Assembly: GCA_023418535.1 (NCBI GenBank)
Contig: JAEZZN010000070.1
Coordinates: 1 to 19,628, forward strand
DNA: 19,628 nt
From: Bacillota bacterium
GTDB lineage: Bacteria > Bacillota_A > Clostridia > Tissierellales > Peptoniphilaceae
Direction: 5' to 3'
This document shows positions 1 through 8,040 of the stretch, piece after piece; within the stretch, counting starts at the first letter, position 1, and every line of letters starts with the position of its first letter. The translations under genes and the position numbers were made by a program. The notes beneath the pieces were generated by a model. It was given only the letters and a program-made list of their open reading frames with translations, was not told the origin of the DNA and did not search any database.

Positions 1-2
1 TT

Positions 3-56
3 AAATCTCAAGGAGGGAACGAGTACACTCTATCTAATAACAATATTATACAGTAA
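3..56 (+). CDS. Possible C-terminal tail of an upstream gene (partial)
   Basis: The third frame is open from the window edge and ends in TAA at 54-56, reading a short polar tail (KSQGGNEYTLSNNNIIQ). Frame 1 is also open, to a stop ending at 66, so the choice of frame is uncertain. Given the HsdR gene 75 bp downstream, the upstream gene could be a type I RM partner such as HsdS or HsdM, or an accessory gene often carried in such operons. Seventeen residues are too few to identify it. Confidence 0.25.
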   Translation, partial: KSQGGNEYTLSNNNIIQ

Positions 57-87
57 AACTGAATAATACTTAGTCGATAAAGGATTA

Positions 88-108
88 TAGGTTACCTTTA
101 ACAACCTA
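88..108 (+). promoter_or_regulatory. Small inverted repeat upstream of hsdR
   Basis: TAGGTT (88-93) and AACCTA (103-108) form a perfect 6-bp inverted repeat with a 9-nt spacer. It lies 13 bp before the hsdR Shine-Dalgarno sequence (AAGGAGAG, 121-128). It could be an operator or a weak leader hairpin. The short arms make chance a real possibility. Confidence 0.25.
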
Positions 109-131
109 AATACATTATATAAGGAGAGTAT

Positions 132-3100
132 ATGCCAGAACGAACCTCTACTTATAGTACAATAGCCGAAATGACTGATGGTATCATATTATCAAGATTC
201 GAAAAAGATCCATTAGTTAGAGAGACAGCTTATCAATCAGAGGCAGAGCTTGAGAGACAGCTCATCGAGAATTTAGTGTCTCAGGGCTATAAGACAGTAT
301 TTTTTAAGTCAAATGAACAAATGTATGAAAATCTTAGAGAAAAGATTGAACTGTTAAACAAGATATCATTCACAGATAAAGAGTGGGAAAGATTTAAATT
401 AGAATATCTTGATGCCCCAAATGATGGAATGATTGAAAAAACCAGAAAAATTCAAGAAAATCATATATATGATTTTACTTTTGACGATGGCCATTTAAAG
501 AATATTAAAATTATAGATAAGAAAGATTTGCATAATAACTCTCTTCAAGTTACAAATCAAGTTGTAGGAGAAAGAAAAAATCGTTATGATGTTACCATTC
601 TTGTGAATGGACTTCCTTTAGTTCATATTGAATTGAAAAGAAGGGGAGTTAATCTACAAGAAGCATTTAATCAAATCCATAGGTATAGCAGAGAGAGTTT
701 TAATATTGACAATTCATTATATAAGTACGTTCAAATATTTGTAATTTCAAATGGTACTTATACTAGATACTTTGCTAATACAACTGCAGCAAATAAAAAC
801 CATTATGAATTTACTTCTGAATGGGCTGATGCTCGCAATAAGACTATAGTAGATTTAGAAGATTTTACTAAGACGTTTTTTGAAAAGCGTACTCTTTTAG
901 AGGTCTTAACTAGATATTGTGTATTTGATACAAATAATACACTACTTATTTTAAGGCCATATCAAATTGCAGCTACAGAAAGGTTTCTGTGGAAGATTAA
1001 ATCAAGTTTCCAAGCTAAAAGAGCAGGGACACCTCATGCCGGTGGATATATCTGGCATACTACAGGTACAGGAAAGACACTTACATCATTTAAGGCTGCG
1101 AGACTTGCAACAGAATTACAATTTATAGATAAAGTATTTTTTGTGGTAGATAGGAAAGACCTAGACTATCAAACCATGAATGAATACAAGAGGTTTCAAG
1201 AAGATAGTGTAAATGGTAGTAAAGATACTAAGGAACTAAAAAAAGCAATAGAAAAAGAAGATGGTAGGATAGTAGTAACTACTATTCAGAAGCTAAATGA
1301 GTTTGTAAAAAGAAATCCAAAACATCCAATATATGATAAACATTGTGTACTTATATATGACGAATGTCACAGGTCTCAATTTGGAGAGACGCAGAATAAT
1401 ATAAGAAAATCATTTAAGAAATACTATCAATTTGGATTTACTGGTACTCCAATATTTGCAGAAAATTCTATTAAAGGTGATACTACAGCAGGTATATTTG
1501 GACAAGAATTACATAGTTATGTAATTACTGATGCTATTAGAGATGGCAAAGTTTTAAAATTTAAAGTTGATTATAATAATATAGTTCCTAAATATAAAAA
1601 TGCTGAGCAAGAAAGTGATGAAAAAGAATTAGAAAGATTAGATAAAAAACTTCTAATTCATCCAGAAAGAATTAGTGAAATTACCAAGCATGTACTTAAA
1701 GTATTTAATGCTAAGACTCGTCGTAATGAATACTATGACTTAAAGGATAGAAGATTAAATGGTTTTAATGCAATGTTTGCAGTTCAAAATATAGAATCAG
1801 CTAAATTATATTATGAAGAATTTCAAAGGCAACAAAGTTCTTTACCTGAAGAAAAGAGACTTAAGATTGCGACAATCTATAGTTATGCAGCAAATGAAGG
1901 AAAGAATATCATTGGTGAAATTCAGGACGAAAACTTTGAGCCATCAGCATTAAATTTAACAGCCAAAGAATTTTTAGAAAGATCTATTGAGGATTATAAC
2001 AAATATTTCAAAACTAACTATTCAATAGAGGGAAATGAATTCCAAAATTACTATAAGGATTTATCTAGAAGAGTTAGAGATAGAGAAATAGATTTATTAA
2101 TAGTTGTAGGCATGTTTTTAACAGGTTTTGATGCCCCTACATTAAATACTTTATTTGTAGATAAAAATCTAAGATATCATGGACTTATACAAGCATTCTC
2201 TAGAACAAATCGTATACTTAATAAAGTTAAAACCTTTGGTAATATTGTATGTTTTAGAGATTTAGAAGAAGCTACAAAAGATGCGATTAGAACTTTTGGG
2301 GATGAAAATAATGTGAATATAATCTTAGAAAGATCTTATGAAGATTATATCGACGGATATGTAGATGAAGAAACAGATAAGTATCATAAGGGCTTTAATG
2401 AAATTTGTGAAGAAATTCTTGAAAAGTTCCCAGAACCAACTGAAATTTATTTAGAAGCTGATAAAAAAGAATTCGCCAAAATGTTTGGTCAAGTTTTAAG
2501 ATACGATAACATATTAAAAAACTATGATCAATATCAAGAATTTGAACCTATAATATCTGCCAGACAAATGCAAGATATGAAGAGTGTATATGTAGATATT
2601 AGAGAACAAGCGATTAAGTCAAATGATGATAGTGATGGTATACAGATAGACTTTTCAGATATTGAATTTGAGATAGATTTATTAAAAACTGACGAAATAA
2701 ATTTAGACTATATATTACAACTAATCTTAGAAAAGAGTAAAGATAATGAGGACAAAGAAACAATTAAAGTTGATGTTCGAAGAGCTCTTAAATCAAGTTT
2801 AGAAAATAGATATAAAGAAGATTTAGTAATAAAATATATAGACACAACAAACTTAAATGACCTCAAAAATAACGATGAAATAACTGATTCATTCTATAAG
2901 TTTGCTAGAGGAGAGAAGAAAAAAGAAATCAATTCATTAGCAGAAGTTGAGAATCTAAAAGATGGAGCTCATAGATTTATTGAGAATGCCATCCAAAAAG
3001 GGCAAATAGAAAATGTAGGAAAAGAATTAGATGATTTACTACCTCCAGTTTCTCGTATAGGTGGTGGAAGACAGGCTAAAAAACAAACTGTATTAGAAAA

Positions 3101-3137
3101 AATCAGAAAGATTGTAGAAATATTTGTTGGTATTTAG
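132..3137 (+). CDS. hsdR: Type I restriction enzyme R subunit (HsdR, EcoR124-like)
   Basis: This is the ATP-dependent translocase and nuclease subunit of a type I restriction-modification complex (R2M2S), which cuts DNA lacking the host methylation. The 1001-residue length is normal for the family. The N-terminal PD-(D/E)XK nuclease is visible: RYDV with Asp153, IELK with Glu167 and Lys169, and the QxxRY motif at Gln181. The SF2 helicase/translocase core follows: Walker A GTGKT near 312-316, DECH box at 410-413, GFTGTP motif III, and a motif VI region (QAFSRTNRI). The wording around the nuclease site resembles the EcoR124I (type IC) branch; that subtype call is from memory. The start is supported by AAGGAGAG three bases upstream. 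No HsdM or HsdS is in the window, so whether the system is complete cannot be judged. The frame is intact with no sign of decay. Confidence 0.96.
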   Translation: MPERTSTYSTIAEMTDGIILSRFEKDPLVRETAYQSEAELERQLIENLVSQGYKTVFFKSNEQMYENLREKIELLNKISFTDKEWERFKLEYLDAPNDGMIEKTRKIQENHIYDFTFDDGHLKNIKIIDKKDLHNNSLQVTNQVVGERKNRYDVTILVNGLPLVHIELKRRGVNLQEAFNQIHRYSRESFNIDNSLYKYVQIFVISNGTYTRYFANTTAANKNHYEFTSEWADARNKTIVDLEDFTKTFFEKRTLLEVLTRYCVFDTNNTLLILRPYQIAATERFLWKIKSSFQAKRAGTPHAGGYIWHTTGTGKTLTSFKAARLATELQFIDKVFFVVDRKDLDYQTMNEYKRFQEDSVNGSKDTKELKKAIEKEDGRIVVTTIQKLNEFVKRNPKHPIYDKHCVLIYDECHRSQFGETQNNIRKSFKKYYQFGFTGTPIFAENSIKGDTTAGIFGQELHSYVITDAIRDGKVLKFKVDYNNIVPKYKNAEQESDEKELERLDKKLLIHPERISEITKHVLKVFNAKTRRNEYYDLKDRRLNGFNAMFAVQNIESAKLYYEEFQRQQSSLPEEKRLKIATIYSYAANEGKNIIGEIQDENFEPSALNLTAKEFLERSIEDYNKYFKTNYSIEGNEFQNYYKDLSRRVRDREIDLLIVVGMFLTGFDAPTLNTLFVDKNLRYHGLIQAFSRTNRILNKVKTFGNIVCFRDLEEATKDAIRTFGDENNVNIILERSYEDYIDGYVDEETDKYHKGFNEICEEILEKFPEPTEIYLEADKKEFAKMFGQVLRYDNILKNYDQYQEFEPIISARQMQDMKSVYVDIREQAIKSNDDSDGIQIDFSDIEFEIDLLKTDEINLDYILQLILEKSKDNEDKETIKVDVRRALKSSLENRYKEDLVIKYIDTTNLNDLKNNDEITDSFYKFARGEKKKEINSLAEVENLKDGAHRFIENAIQKGQIENVGKELDDLLPPVSRIGGGRQAKKQTVLEKIRKIVEIFVGI

Positions 3138-3189
3138 TAGCAAAAATGCGACATAATCTAGATAAAGATATGTTCAATGAACTTCATGA

Positions 3190-3246
3190 AAATATAAAAG
3201 CGAAAGATAGAGGAGCTTATTTCCATAACCTTTCGCTTTTATATTT
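3190..3246 (+). terminator. Long stem-loop after hsdR, probable terminator
   Basis: A perfect 17-bp stem (AAATATAAAAGCGAAAG, 3190-3206, with its complement at 3230-3246) encloses a 23-nt loop, 52 bp past the hsdR stop. The 3' arm is T-rich (CTTTCGCTTTTATATTT), which suits termination. The loop is longer than usual and there is no clean T run after the stem, so another RNA or DNA role is possible. Confidence 0.55.
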
Positions 3247-3302
3247 CACGTATTTCCATAGATTATAATTAACGTTTTATTATAGATTTCATAAGCATTT
3301 TA

Positions 3303-3327
3303 AGTTATTAAGAATTTCTTAATAACT
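3303..3327. promoter_or_regulatory. Palindrome 1 of a twin-operator pair
   Basis: Perfect 12-bp arms AGTTATTAAGAA (3303-3314) and TTCTTAATAACT (3316-3327) flank a single central T. The core TATTAAGAA-N-TTCTTAATA is shared with the palindrome at 3336-3360. There is no T tract after it, so a terminator is less likely than a protein-binding site. It lies about 100 bp upstream of the promoter of the DUF898-like gene. Confidence 0.55.
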
Positions 3328-3335
3328 GCATTTTT

Positions 3336-3360
3336 AACTATTAAGAAATTCTTAATAGTT
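3336..3360. promoter_or_regulatory. Palindrome 2 of a twin-operator pair
   Basis: Perfect 12-bp arms AACTATTAAGAA (3336-3347) and TTCTTAATAGTT (3349-3360) flank a single central A. Its centre (3348) is 33 bp from that of the first palindrome (3315), close to three helical turns, so two dimers would sit on one face of the DNA. The binding regulator is unknown. The WYL protein encoded downstream is one candidate by proximity only. Confidence 0.55.
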
Positions 3361-3404
3361 GCTTCTTCCAGTAATTGTCAATTATCATGATTTAAAATTA
3401 TTTC

Positions 3405-3432
3405 TTGACTTTTATTCCGCATATTTTAAAAT
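3405..3432 (+). promoter_or_regulatory. Promoter of the DUF898-like gene
   Basis: TTGACT (3405-3410) and TAAAAT (3427-3432) are separated by 16 bp, a good sigma-A-type match. Transcription would start near 3439. That excludes the ATG at 3433 as a translation start and favours the one at 3466. Confidence 0.6.
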
Positions 3433-3465
3433 ATGAATAAATATCATTCACACAAAGGAGACACT

Positions 3466-3798
3466 ATGGAGTACAATACAACAAGCAACATGCCATTAGG
3501 CAGATCAGAGTTTAGAGGTGGAATAATTGATTATGTTGGAAGGATTATAATTGGAGTTATTCTTACAGCATTAACCTTTGGGATTATGTATCCTTGGGCA
3601 GTAGTTCTGGTTAAAAGATGGGAAATTAATAATACTTATATAGACGGTAGACGTCTACGTTTTGATGGTACCGCAACAGGTTTATTTGGAAATTATATAA
3701 AATGGTGGATTTTAACCTTGATTACACTTGGTATCTACGGTTTTTGGCTTCATATTAAAATGCTACAATGGGTAACAAAACACACTCACTTTGCTTAG
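3466..3798 (+). CDS. Small DUF898/YjgN-like membrane protein
   Basis: This 110-residue protein has two hydrophobic segments, about residues 20-42 and 58-78, each ending in the related motifs TALTFGIMYPW and TLITLGIYGFW. Between them lies NNTYIDGRRLRFDGTATGLFG. This pattern (TLGIYxPW, then a Tyr-Asp-Gly-Arg-Arg stretch) is typical of DUF898/YjgN-type inner membrane proteins, whose function is unknown. The start at 3466 is chosen because AAAGGAG lies seven bases upstream. The longer frame from 3433 begins inside the promoter -10. The gene has its own promoter and terminator and so appears monocistronic. Twin palindromes about 100 bp upstream suggest specific regulation. Confidence 0.75.
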   Translation: MEYNTTSNMPLGRSEFRGGIIDYVGRIIIGVILTALTFGIMYPWAVVLVKRWEINNTYIDGRRLRFDGTATGLFGNYIKWWILTLITLGIYGFWLHIKMLQWVTKHTHFA

Positions 3799-3825
3799 TA
3801 AAAATATCTAAAATATTTTAATTAG

Positions 3826-3852
3826 AAAAGAGTCTCGGTAGAGACTCTTTTT
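3826..3852 (+). terminator. Intrinsic terminator of the DUF898-like gene
   Basis: An 11-bp perfect stem (AAAAGAGTCTC, 3826-3836; GAGACTCTTTT, 3841-3851) with a GGTA loop ends in a T run. It lies 28 bp past the stop codon. Confidence 0.9.
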
Positions 3853-3893
3853 GCATAAGTTGTTTAAATGTTTTTTTATTATATTCTATAATA

Positions 3894-3903
3894 TTGATAT
3901 AAT
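3894..3903 (+). promoter_or_regulatory. Extended -10 promoter for the nuclease-WYL unit
   Basis: TTGATATAAT contains a TGn extension followed by a perfect TATAAT (3898-3903). The -35 region is only T-rich. A start near 3910 would give a leader of about 60 nt before the PD-(D/E)XK gene. Confidence 0.45.
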
Positions 3904-3969
3904 ATTTTGTGTAACATTTTACCCGTAACTATTGTTATTATATTCATATAAAATAACCAGGAGGGCAAT

Positions 3970-5313
3970 ATGTCAGAATTAAAAAATAATGTATATACAG
4001 AACAAGATATAGAAAAAGTAATTTCTTTAATAGAAAAAACTAGAGCTGAATATCCAGAAATAAAAGAAGTTGTAGACAAAATTCTAGAAGATGCTACACC
4101 TAATTTTTGGGATATTATTTTCCATAAAACAAGTGCAGTAAACTTGGTAAAAAAAGCTCATGAAATTAGATATTCAGCTATGTTAGCTTGGTTAATGAAT
4201 CCAAATGAAAATCATAAATTGGGTAATATGTTTGTAAAAGAATTGTTGGAAAGAAAATTTGAAGGCAATCCCGATGAGCTTACTAAAATAAATAAATATT
4301 TCTCTGATAGTGATAAAGATTCTGTAATAGTTCAAAATGAGTTTGAAAATATAGACGTTTATTATAAAAACGATAAAAATAATGCTCATATAGCCTTAGA
4401 AGTAAAACAATATGCTTTCGAACATAATAGAAGTAATACAGATATTTCGCAACTTAAAGTATATAAAAATGTAGTAGATAGAGAATCTGACGCTATTGAT
4501 AAAAACAATTCATGCAAATATTTTCTATTTTTAACACCACTAGGTGATGAAGCTTCAGAAGGAAATGCAGACTGGATCAGTGTTGACTATTCTGATGTTG
4601 TATATGTCTTAGATAAGATGATATCTGCTAATCATGATTTGGATTTTGTAAAAATTGTAAAAGATTTTAAAAAGGAACTTGAAAGAACAAGTATGAACTT
4701 AGACTTCGATGCTTTAAAAGCTAATTTACAAGACTTTGATAAAGAAGACAAGGAACTTTTAAAAGAGTTTGCTCGTAATATGGAAAAAGAAATTGACCTA
4801 AGTAATGACTTCAATAAAATTCTATTTGAGAAAGGATTAAATGTAGAAAAAATGAGAGAAAGTTTAACTCTAATAAGTAATTCATTATATACACAAGACC
4901 ATTCAGAAAATACACAAGTACAAGATTTTATACTTAGAATAATAAAACATTTTATAAATCAAGATAATCCTAAAAAATCTACTATGTATGAAATAGATGA
5001 TAAAAATAATTCAGACATAATTTTTACCAAAGTAGCAACTACACAAGGAAAAGGTCAAGGGATTAAATTCTTTTATGATTATGGCCAAGATAGTTATTGG
5101 ACATATTTCTCGGGAGATGCTAAGGGTGTGCTTCCTAATGATGGATTTGGATTATTCAAAGGTTTGAAAGACAAAAAGTTAATTTACAAAGTAAAAATAG
5201 ATAAGACAAAGGTAGAAAAAGCTAACAAAGATTTTGATAATTATATAGTTGAGTTCACTCAAGCCTTAACTGAATTATCTGACTATGTAAAATCAGACAT
5301 AAAAAACAACTAA
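3970..5313 (+). CDS. PD-(D/E)XK nuclease-superfamily protein (PDDEXK_4-like)
   Basis: This 447-residue soluble protein has the hallmarks of the PDDEXK_4 group. An N-terminal helical segment contains YSAMLAWLMNPNENHKLG (68-85). Then come NEFENID with Asp129, IALEVK with Glu144 and Lys146, and QLKVY with Gln161. Together these make a PD-(D/E)XK fold with the D...ExK residues kept, so it is probably an active metal-dependent nuclease. The central part (about 220-300) is charged and helical, possibly coiled. The C-terminal third (about 310-440, with KFFYDYG and YWTYFSGD) is not recognised. Start support is strong (AGGAGGG six bases upstream). The next gene, a WYL regulator, is 45 bp downstream in the same direction. 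Proximity to hsdR suggests phage or DNA defence, but the substrate is unknown. Confidence 0.8.
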   Translation: MSELKNNVYTEQDIEKVISLIEKTRAEYPEIKEVVDKILEDATPNFWDIIFHKTSAVNLVKKAHEIRYSAMLAWLMNPNENHKLGNMFVKELLERKFEGNPDELTKINKYFSDSDKDSVIVQNEFENIDVYYKNDKNNAHIALEVKQYAFEHNRSNTDISQLKVYKNVVDRESDAIDKNNSCKYFLFLTPLGDEASEGNADWISVDYSDVVYVLDKMISANHDLDFVKIVKDFKKELERTSMNLDFDALKANLQDFDKEDKELLKEFARNMEKEIDLSNDFNKILFEKGLNVEKMRESLTLISNSLYTQDHSENTQVQDFILRIIKHFINQDNPKKSTMYEIDDKNNSDIIFTKVATTQGKGQGIKFFYDYGQDSYWTYFSGDAKGVLPNDGFGLFKGLKDKKLIYKVKIDKTKVEKANKDFDNYIVEFTQALTELSDYVKSDIKNN

Positions 5314-5314
5314 G

Positions 5315-5336
5315 AAAGAGGGGAATACCCTCTTTT
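5315..5336 (+). terminator. Hairpin between the nuclease and WYL genes
   Basis: AAAGAGGG (5315-5322) pairs with CCCTCTTT (5328-5335) around a GAATA loop and is followed by one more T. It begins right after the nuclease stop codon. Only 22 bp separate it from the WYL start codon, too little for a separate promoter, so it probably acts as a leaky terminator that lowers regulator expression. Confidence 0.6.
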
Positions 5337-5358
5337 AACCATATTATAAGGAGACATC

Positions 5359-6327
5359 ATGCAAAGACTCACCACCTTATATGTATTAAATGTGCTGGAG
5401 AAATATTCTACGGGGAAAAAATTAAAACGTAGTGATATTTTAGAGTACTTAAAAAAGGACCATCATATAGAAATTAGCCGCAAGACTTTATACAATCAAA
5501 TCCTTGATTTGCAAACCTTAGGTTTTATAGATGACAATGAACAGGTTATAGGAAAAAGTGTATTAAATGATGAAGACAGAAGATATCTCATAGATTCGGC
5601 TGTATATGATAGTCAGATTCCGATAGAAGCTTCAAAGAGAATAATAGATAAACTTATGGCAGATTTAAGTCATGAAACTAGAAGTATGTACAAGTATCAT
5701 ATCAACTATGAAAAAGTGAACCATTCTAGAAATGAAGATACTTATAAGCATATAAAAATAATTGAAGATGCTATTGAGAAAAAAAAGAAAATAAAAATTA
5801 AAGTTTATAAAATAAATAGATATAAAGAATATGTTGAACATTATGAAACCGAGGTAAGTCCATATTTTATAACTGTGTCACATGGACATTATTATTTAAT
5901 TTGCTCTATTGACGGATCTGACCAATTTCAAAATCGTAGGGTGGATAGGATTATGGATATTAAGATACTGGATGATAAAGCAGTACCACCTGAAGAAGCT
6001 ATCGAATATGGAAAAGGATTTAATCAAGGTGATTTTATAAACAAAAAGCTTTATATGATGACAGGTAAAAATGAGAGAATAGTGATTAGATTGAAGGAAG
6101 AATATCTAAAATATATAATAGACGGGATAGGAATGAATTTTGAGCTTGTGAATAACAAAAATAATCCTGAAGATGTGATAGATATAGCATTTCATATGAG
6201 TGAAGAATCATTTTTACATTTTGCTATACAATATGGATATCTTCTAGAAGTGATAAGTCCAAAAACATTAAGAGCAAAACTCCAAGATTTTGCAAAACAT
6301 TTTTCAAATAAATATAAAAATATTTAA
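5359..6327 (+). CDS. WYL-domain transcriptional regulator
   Basis: This 322-residue regulator has an N-terminal winged helix-turn-helix (about 1-62, with SRKTLYNQILDLQTLGFID). A WYL domain follows (about 126-205, with VSPYFITVSHGHYYLIC, the signature triad read as Tyr-Tyr-Leu at 178-180, then RRVDRI at 193-198). The rest is a WCX-type C-terminal extension. WYL regulators sense nucleic-acid or nucleotide ligands in several known cases and frequently control defence loci (BrxR and CapW are examples). The start is supported by AAGGAG seven bases upstream. It probably shares a transcript with the nuclease gene, and the natural inference is that it represses or activates that unit. Confidence 0.9.
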   Translation: MQRLTTLYVLNVLEKYSTGKKLKRSDILEYLKKDHHIEISRKTLYNQILDLQTLGFIDDNEQVIGKSVLNDEDRRYLIDSAVYDSQIPIEASKRIIDKLMADLSHETRSMYKYHINYEKVNHSRNEDTYKHIKIIEDAIEKKKKIKIKVYKINRYKEYVEHYETEVSPYFITVSHGHYYLICSIDGSDQFQNRRVDRIMDIKILDDKAVPPEEAIEYGKGFNQGDFINKKLYMMTGKNERIVIRLKEEYLKYIIDGIGMNFELVNNKNNPEDVIDIAFHMSEESFLHFAIQYGYLLEVISPKTLRAKLQDFAKHFSNKYKNI

Positions 6328-6354
6328 GACGGGTAATTATTTACTCGTCTTCTT
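6326..6354 (+). terminator. Intrinsic terminator of the WYL gene
   Basis: AAGACGGGTAA (6326-6336) pairs with TTACTCGTCTT (6341-6351) with one G-T wobble and a TTAT loop, followed by CTTTT. The stem overlaps the WYL stop codon (6325-6327). Confidence 0.8.
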
Positions 6355-6357
6355 TTA

Positions 6358-6363
6358 TATAAT
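6358..6363 (+). promoter_or_regulatory. Possible -10 element for the WG-repeat gene
   Basis: A perfect TATAAT lies just after the WYL terminator and 46 bp before the start codon. No convincing -35 is seen at the right spacing, so this is tentative. Confidence 0.35.
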
Positions 6364-6409
6364 CTTAATGTAGTAAAGATGAGAATATGAAAAAACAAAG
6401 GAGAATTAT

Positions 6410-7996
6410 ATGAAAAACTATACATTTACTTACCACAACAATGAAAAAGACAGTGTAAAATATGGTCTATGTGACAATGATTTTAATAAAATCACAGATG
6501 CTATTTATGAAGATGTAAGAGCTACAAGTAATGGTTTAACTCCAGTAAAATTAAACGGACTTTGGGGATTTGTTGATAAAAAAGGCGAAATGGTTATTGA
6601 ATGTAAGTATTATGATGTAAAGAATTTTGAAGATAATGGAACCTGTATAGTTAAATTAAAAAACAATAAGTATTCTCATGTGCTTATAAATAGGCAAGGC
6701 GAAATAGTGATTGATGCAAGACCTACCAAGTCTATAATTGAAGATCATGTTGGTTATTTTAATATTGAACCATTTAATGGAAAAGACACTACAACTGCAC
6801 AAATAGCAAGAATGAAAGTTTTAGTAAATTCAAATGGAGAGATTATATCTGAACAATATAGTAAACTATATTATCTAGATGATTATGAAATGTATATCGG
6901 TGTAAAAGACACTCCATTGACAGTAATCGATAAAGATGAAAAAGTATTGTTTAATCCAAAAAGATCCTATGATGAAATATATTATCCTGACGAAGAATAC
7001 GGTAGAATTCTAGTTACTAAAGATCTTAAATGTGGTTTTGTAGACTTTGAAGGAAACGAAGTTATTCCTCTAATATATGATAGTGTTTATGAATTTTCTG
7101 ATGGTCTTTCAAGGGCAGTAAACAATGACAAAAATGGATTTATAGACGTAGATGGAAATGTAATAATCGATTTAAAATATAAAGAAGCTGAACCATTTAT
7201 GAATGGACTTGCACCAGTTAAGGAGGATGAAAACTATTACTATATAAATAAATCAGACCAAAAACAATTTAATCAAGAATACAAATTTGCTGGAAGATTC
7301 TCTTCATCAGGATATGCTAAAGTTATCACTCTAGATGGAGACAATGCGATAATAAATTCTAAGGGAGAAATCCAATTTAAATACTCTGACGAAATGCAAA
7401 TTGATGATTTTACTTTTAAGGATGTTACAACTTATAGATATGAAGACCATGTTGGATTGATTGACTGCGAAGGTAATAAATTCCCTTATCCATTTATTGA
7501 TAGAATATATTTAAATAGAGAGTCAGACTTAAATCTCTACGTTGGTACTTCAGGTAAATACGGCTATATACGTGACAATGGCGACATTGTAGTTCCGGAT
7601 ATTTTTGATGATGCAACTGAGGCTGATGCTGACAATCATGCCTTTATAAAATCATATGTAGATGAATTAGAAGAAAATGTATGTGCTTATATGAACCTAG
7701 AAACTCTTGATTATAAAACTTTAGATGCTGATTTTAACTTTAACACTTTTGATAAGTCGACAGGTTACTCTGTTGTGAGAAATCACCAAGGCATATATGA
7801 AATAATGGACGAAAAATTTGAAAAAGTAAGTAAAAATCTATATTCTTTCCTTTCATCATTTAATGAAGGATACGCAATAGCAAGTGTTTACCCAGGATAC
7901 AATCTAATAGATAAAAATGGGAACGAAATAGAAGCTAACGAAAATTGTGAAATAAATTACTACAGTAAGAAAATTGTATTTGAAGAAAAGAAATAA
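6410..7996 (+). CDS. WG-repeat protein
   Basis: This 528-residue protein is built largely from WG beta repeats. Units of the form xGFxDxxGNxVIxxxYDxV recur, for example at 50-70 (LWGFVDKKGE), 208-226 (CGFVDFEGNEVIPLIYDSV), 242-260 (NGFIDVDGNVIIDLKYKEA), 348-356, 384-402 (YGYIRDNGDIVVPDIFDDA) and 497-508 (YNLIDKNGNEIE). Degenerate copies occur at 18-36, 91-102 and 136-153. There is no signal peptide or membrane segment, so it is likely cytoplasmic. WG repeats are thought to form beta scaffolds for protein contacts, and no enzymatic motif is evident. Start: AAAGGAG with six bases before ATG. It appears to be a single-gene transcript, bounded by the WYL terminator and the shared terminator at 8041-8082. 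Its role is unknown. Confidence 0.85.
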   Translation: MKNYTFTYHNNEKDSVKYGLCDNDFNKITDAIYEDVRATSNGLTPVKLNGLWGFVDKKGEMVIECKYYDVKNFEDNGTCIVKLKNNKYSHVLINRQGEIVIDARPTKSIIEDHVGYFNIEPFNGKDTTTAQIARMKVLVNSNGEIISEQYSKLYYLDDYEMYIGVKDTPLTVIDKDEKVLFNPKRSYDEIYYPDEEYGRILVTKDLKCGFVDFEGNEVIPLIYDSVYEFSDGLSRAVNNDKNGFIDVDGNVIIDLKYKEAEPFMNGLAPVKEDENYYYINKSDQKQFNQEYKFAGRFSSSGYAKVITLDGDNAIINSKGEIQFKYSDEMQIDDFTFKDVTTYRYEDHVGLIDCEGNKFPYPFIDRIYLNRESDLNLYVGTSGKYGYIRDNGDIVVPDIFDDATEADADNHAFIKSYVDELEENVCAYMNLETLDYKTLDADFNFNTFDKSTGYSVVRNHQGIYEIMDEKFEKVSKNLYSFLSSFNEGYAIASVYPGYNLIDKNGNEIEANENCEINYYSKKIVFEEKK

Positions 7997-8040
7997 TATA
8001 AAAATAAATACACTATTAAAAATAGAATTATAAAAAACAT

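Noticed and set aside
3146..3268. A 40-codon frame after hsdR (MRHNLDKDMFNELHENIK...)
   Set aside because: It has no ribosome binding site, spans both arms of the 17-bp stem-loop, and shows no recognisable similarity. It is more likely chance reading through a structured terminator.
3433..3465. Upstream ATG extending the DUF898-like protein by 11 residues
   Set aside because: The ATG directly abuts the -10 element, ahead of the likely transcription start, while AAAGGAG is ideally placed for the ATG at 3466.
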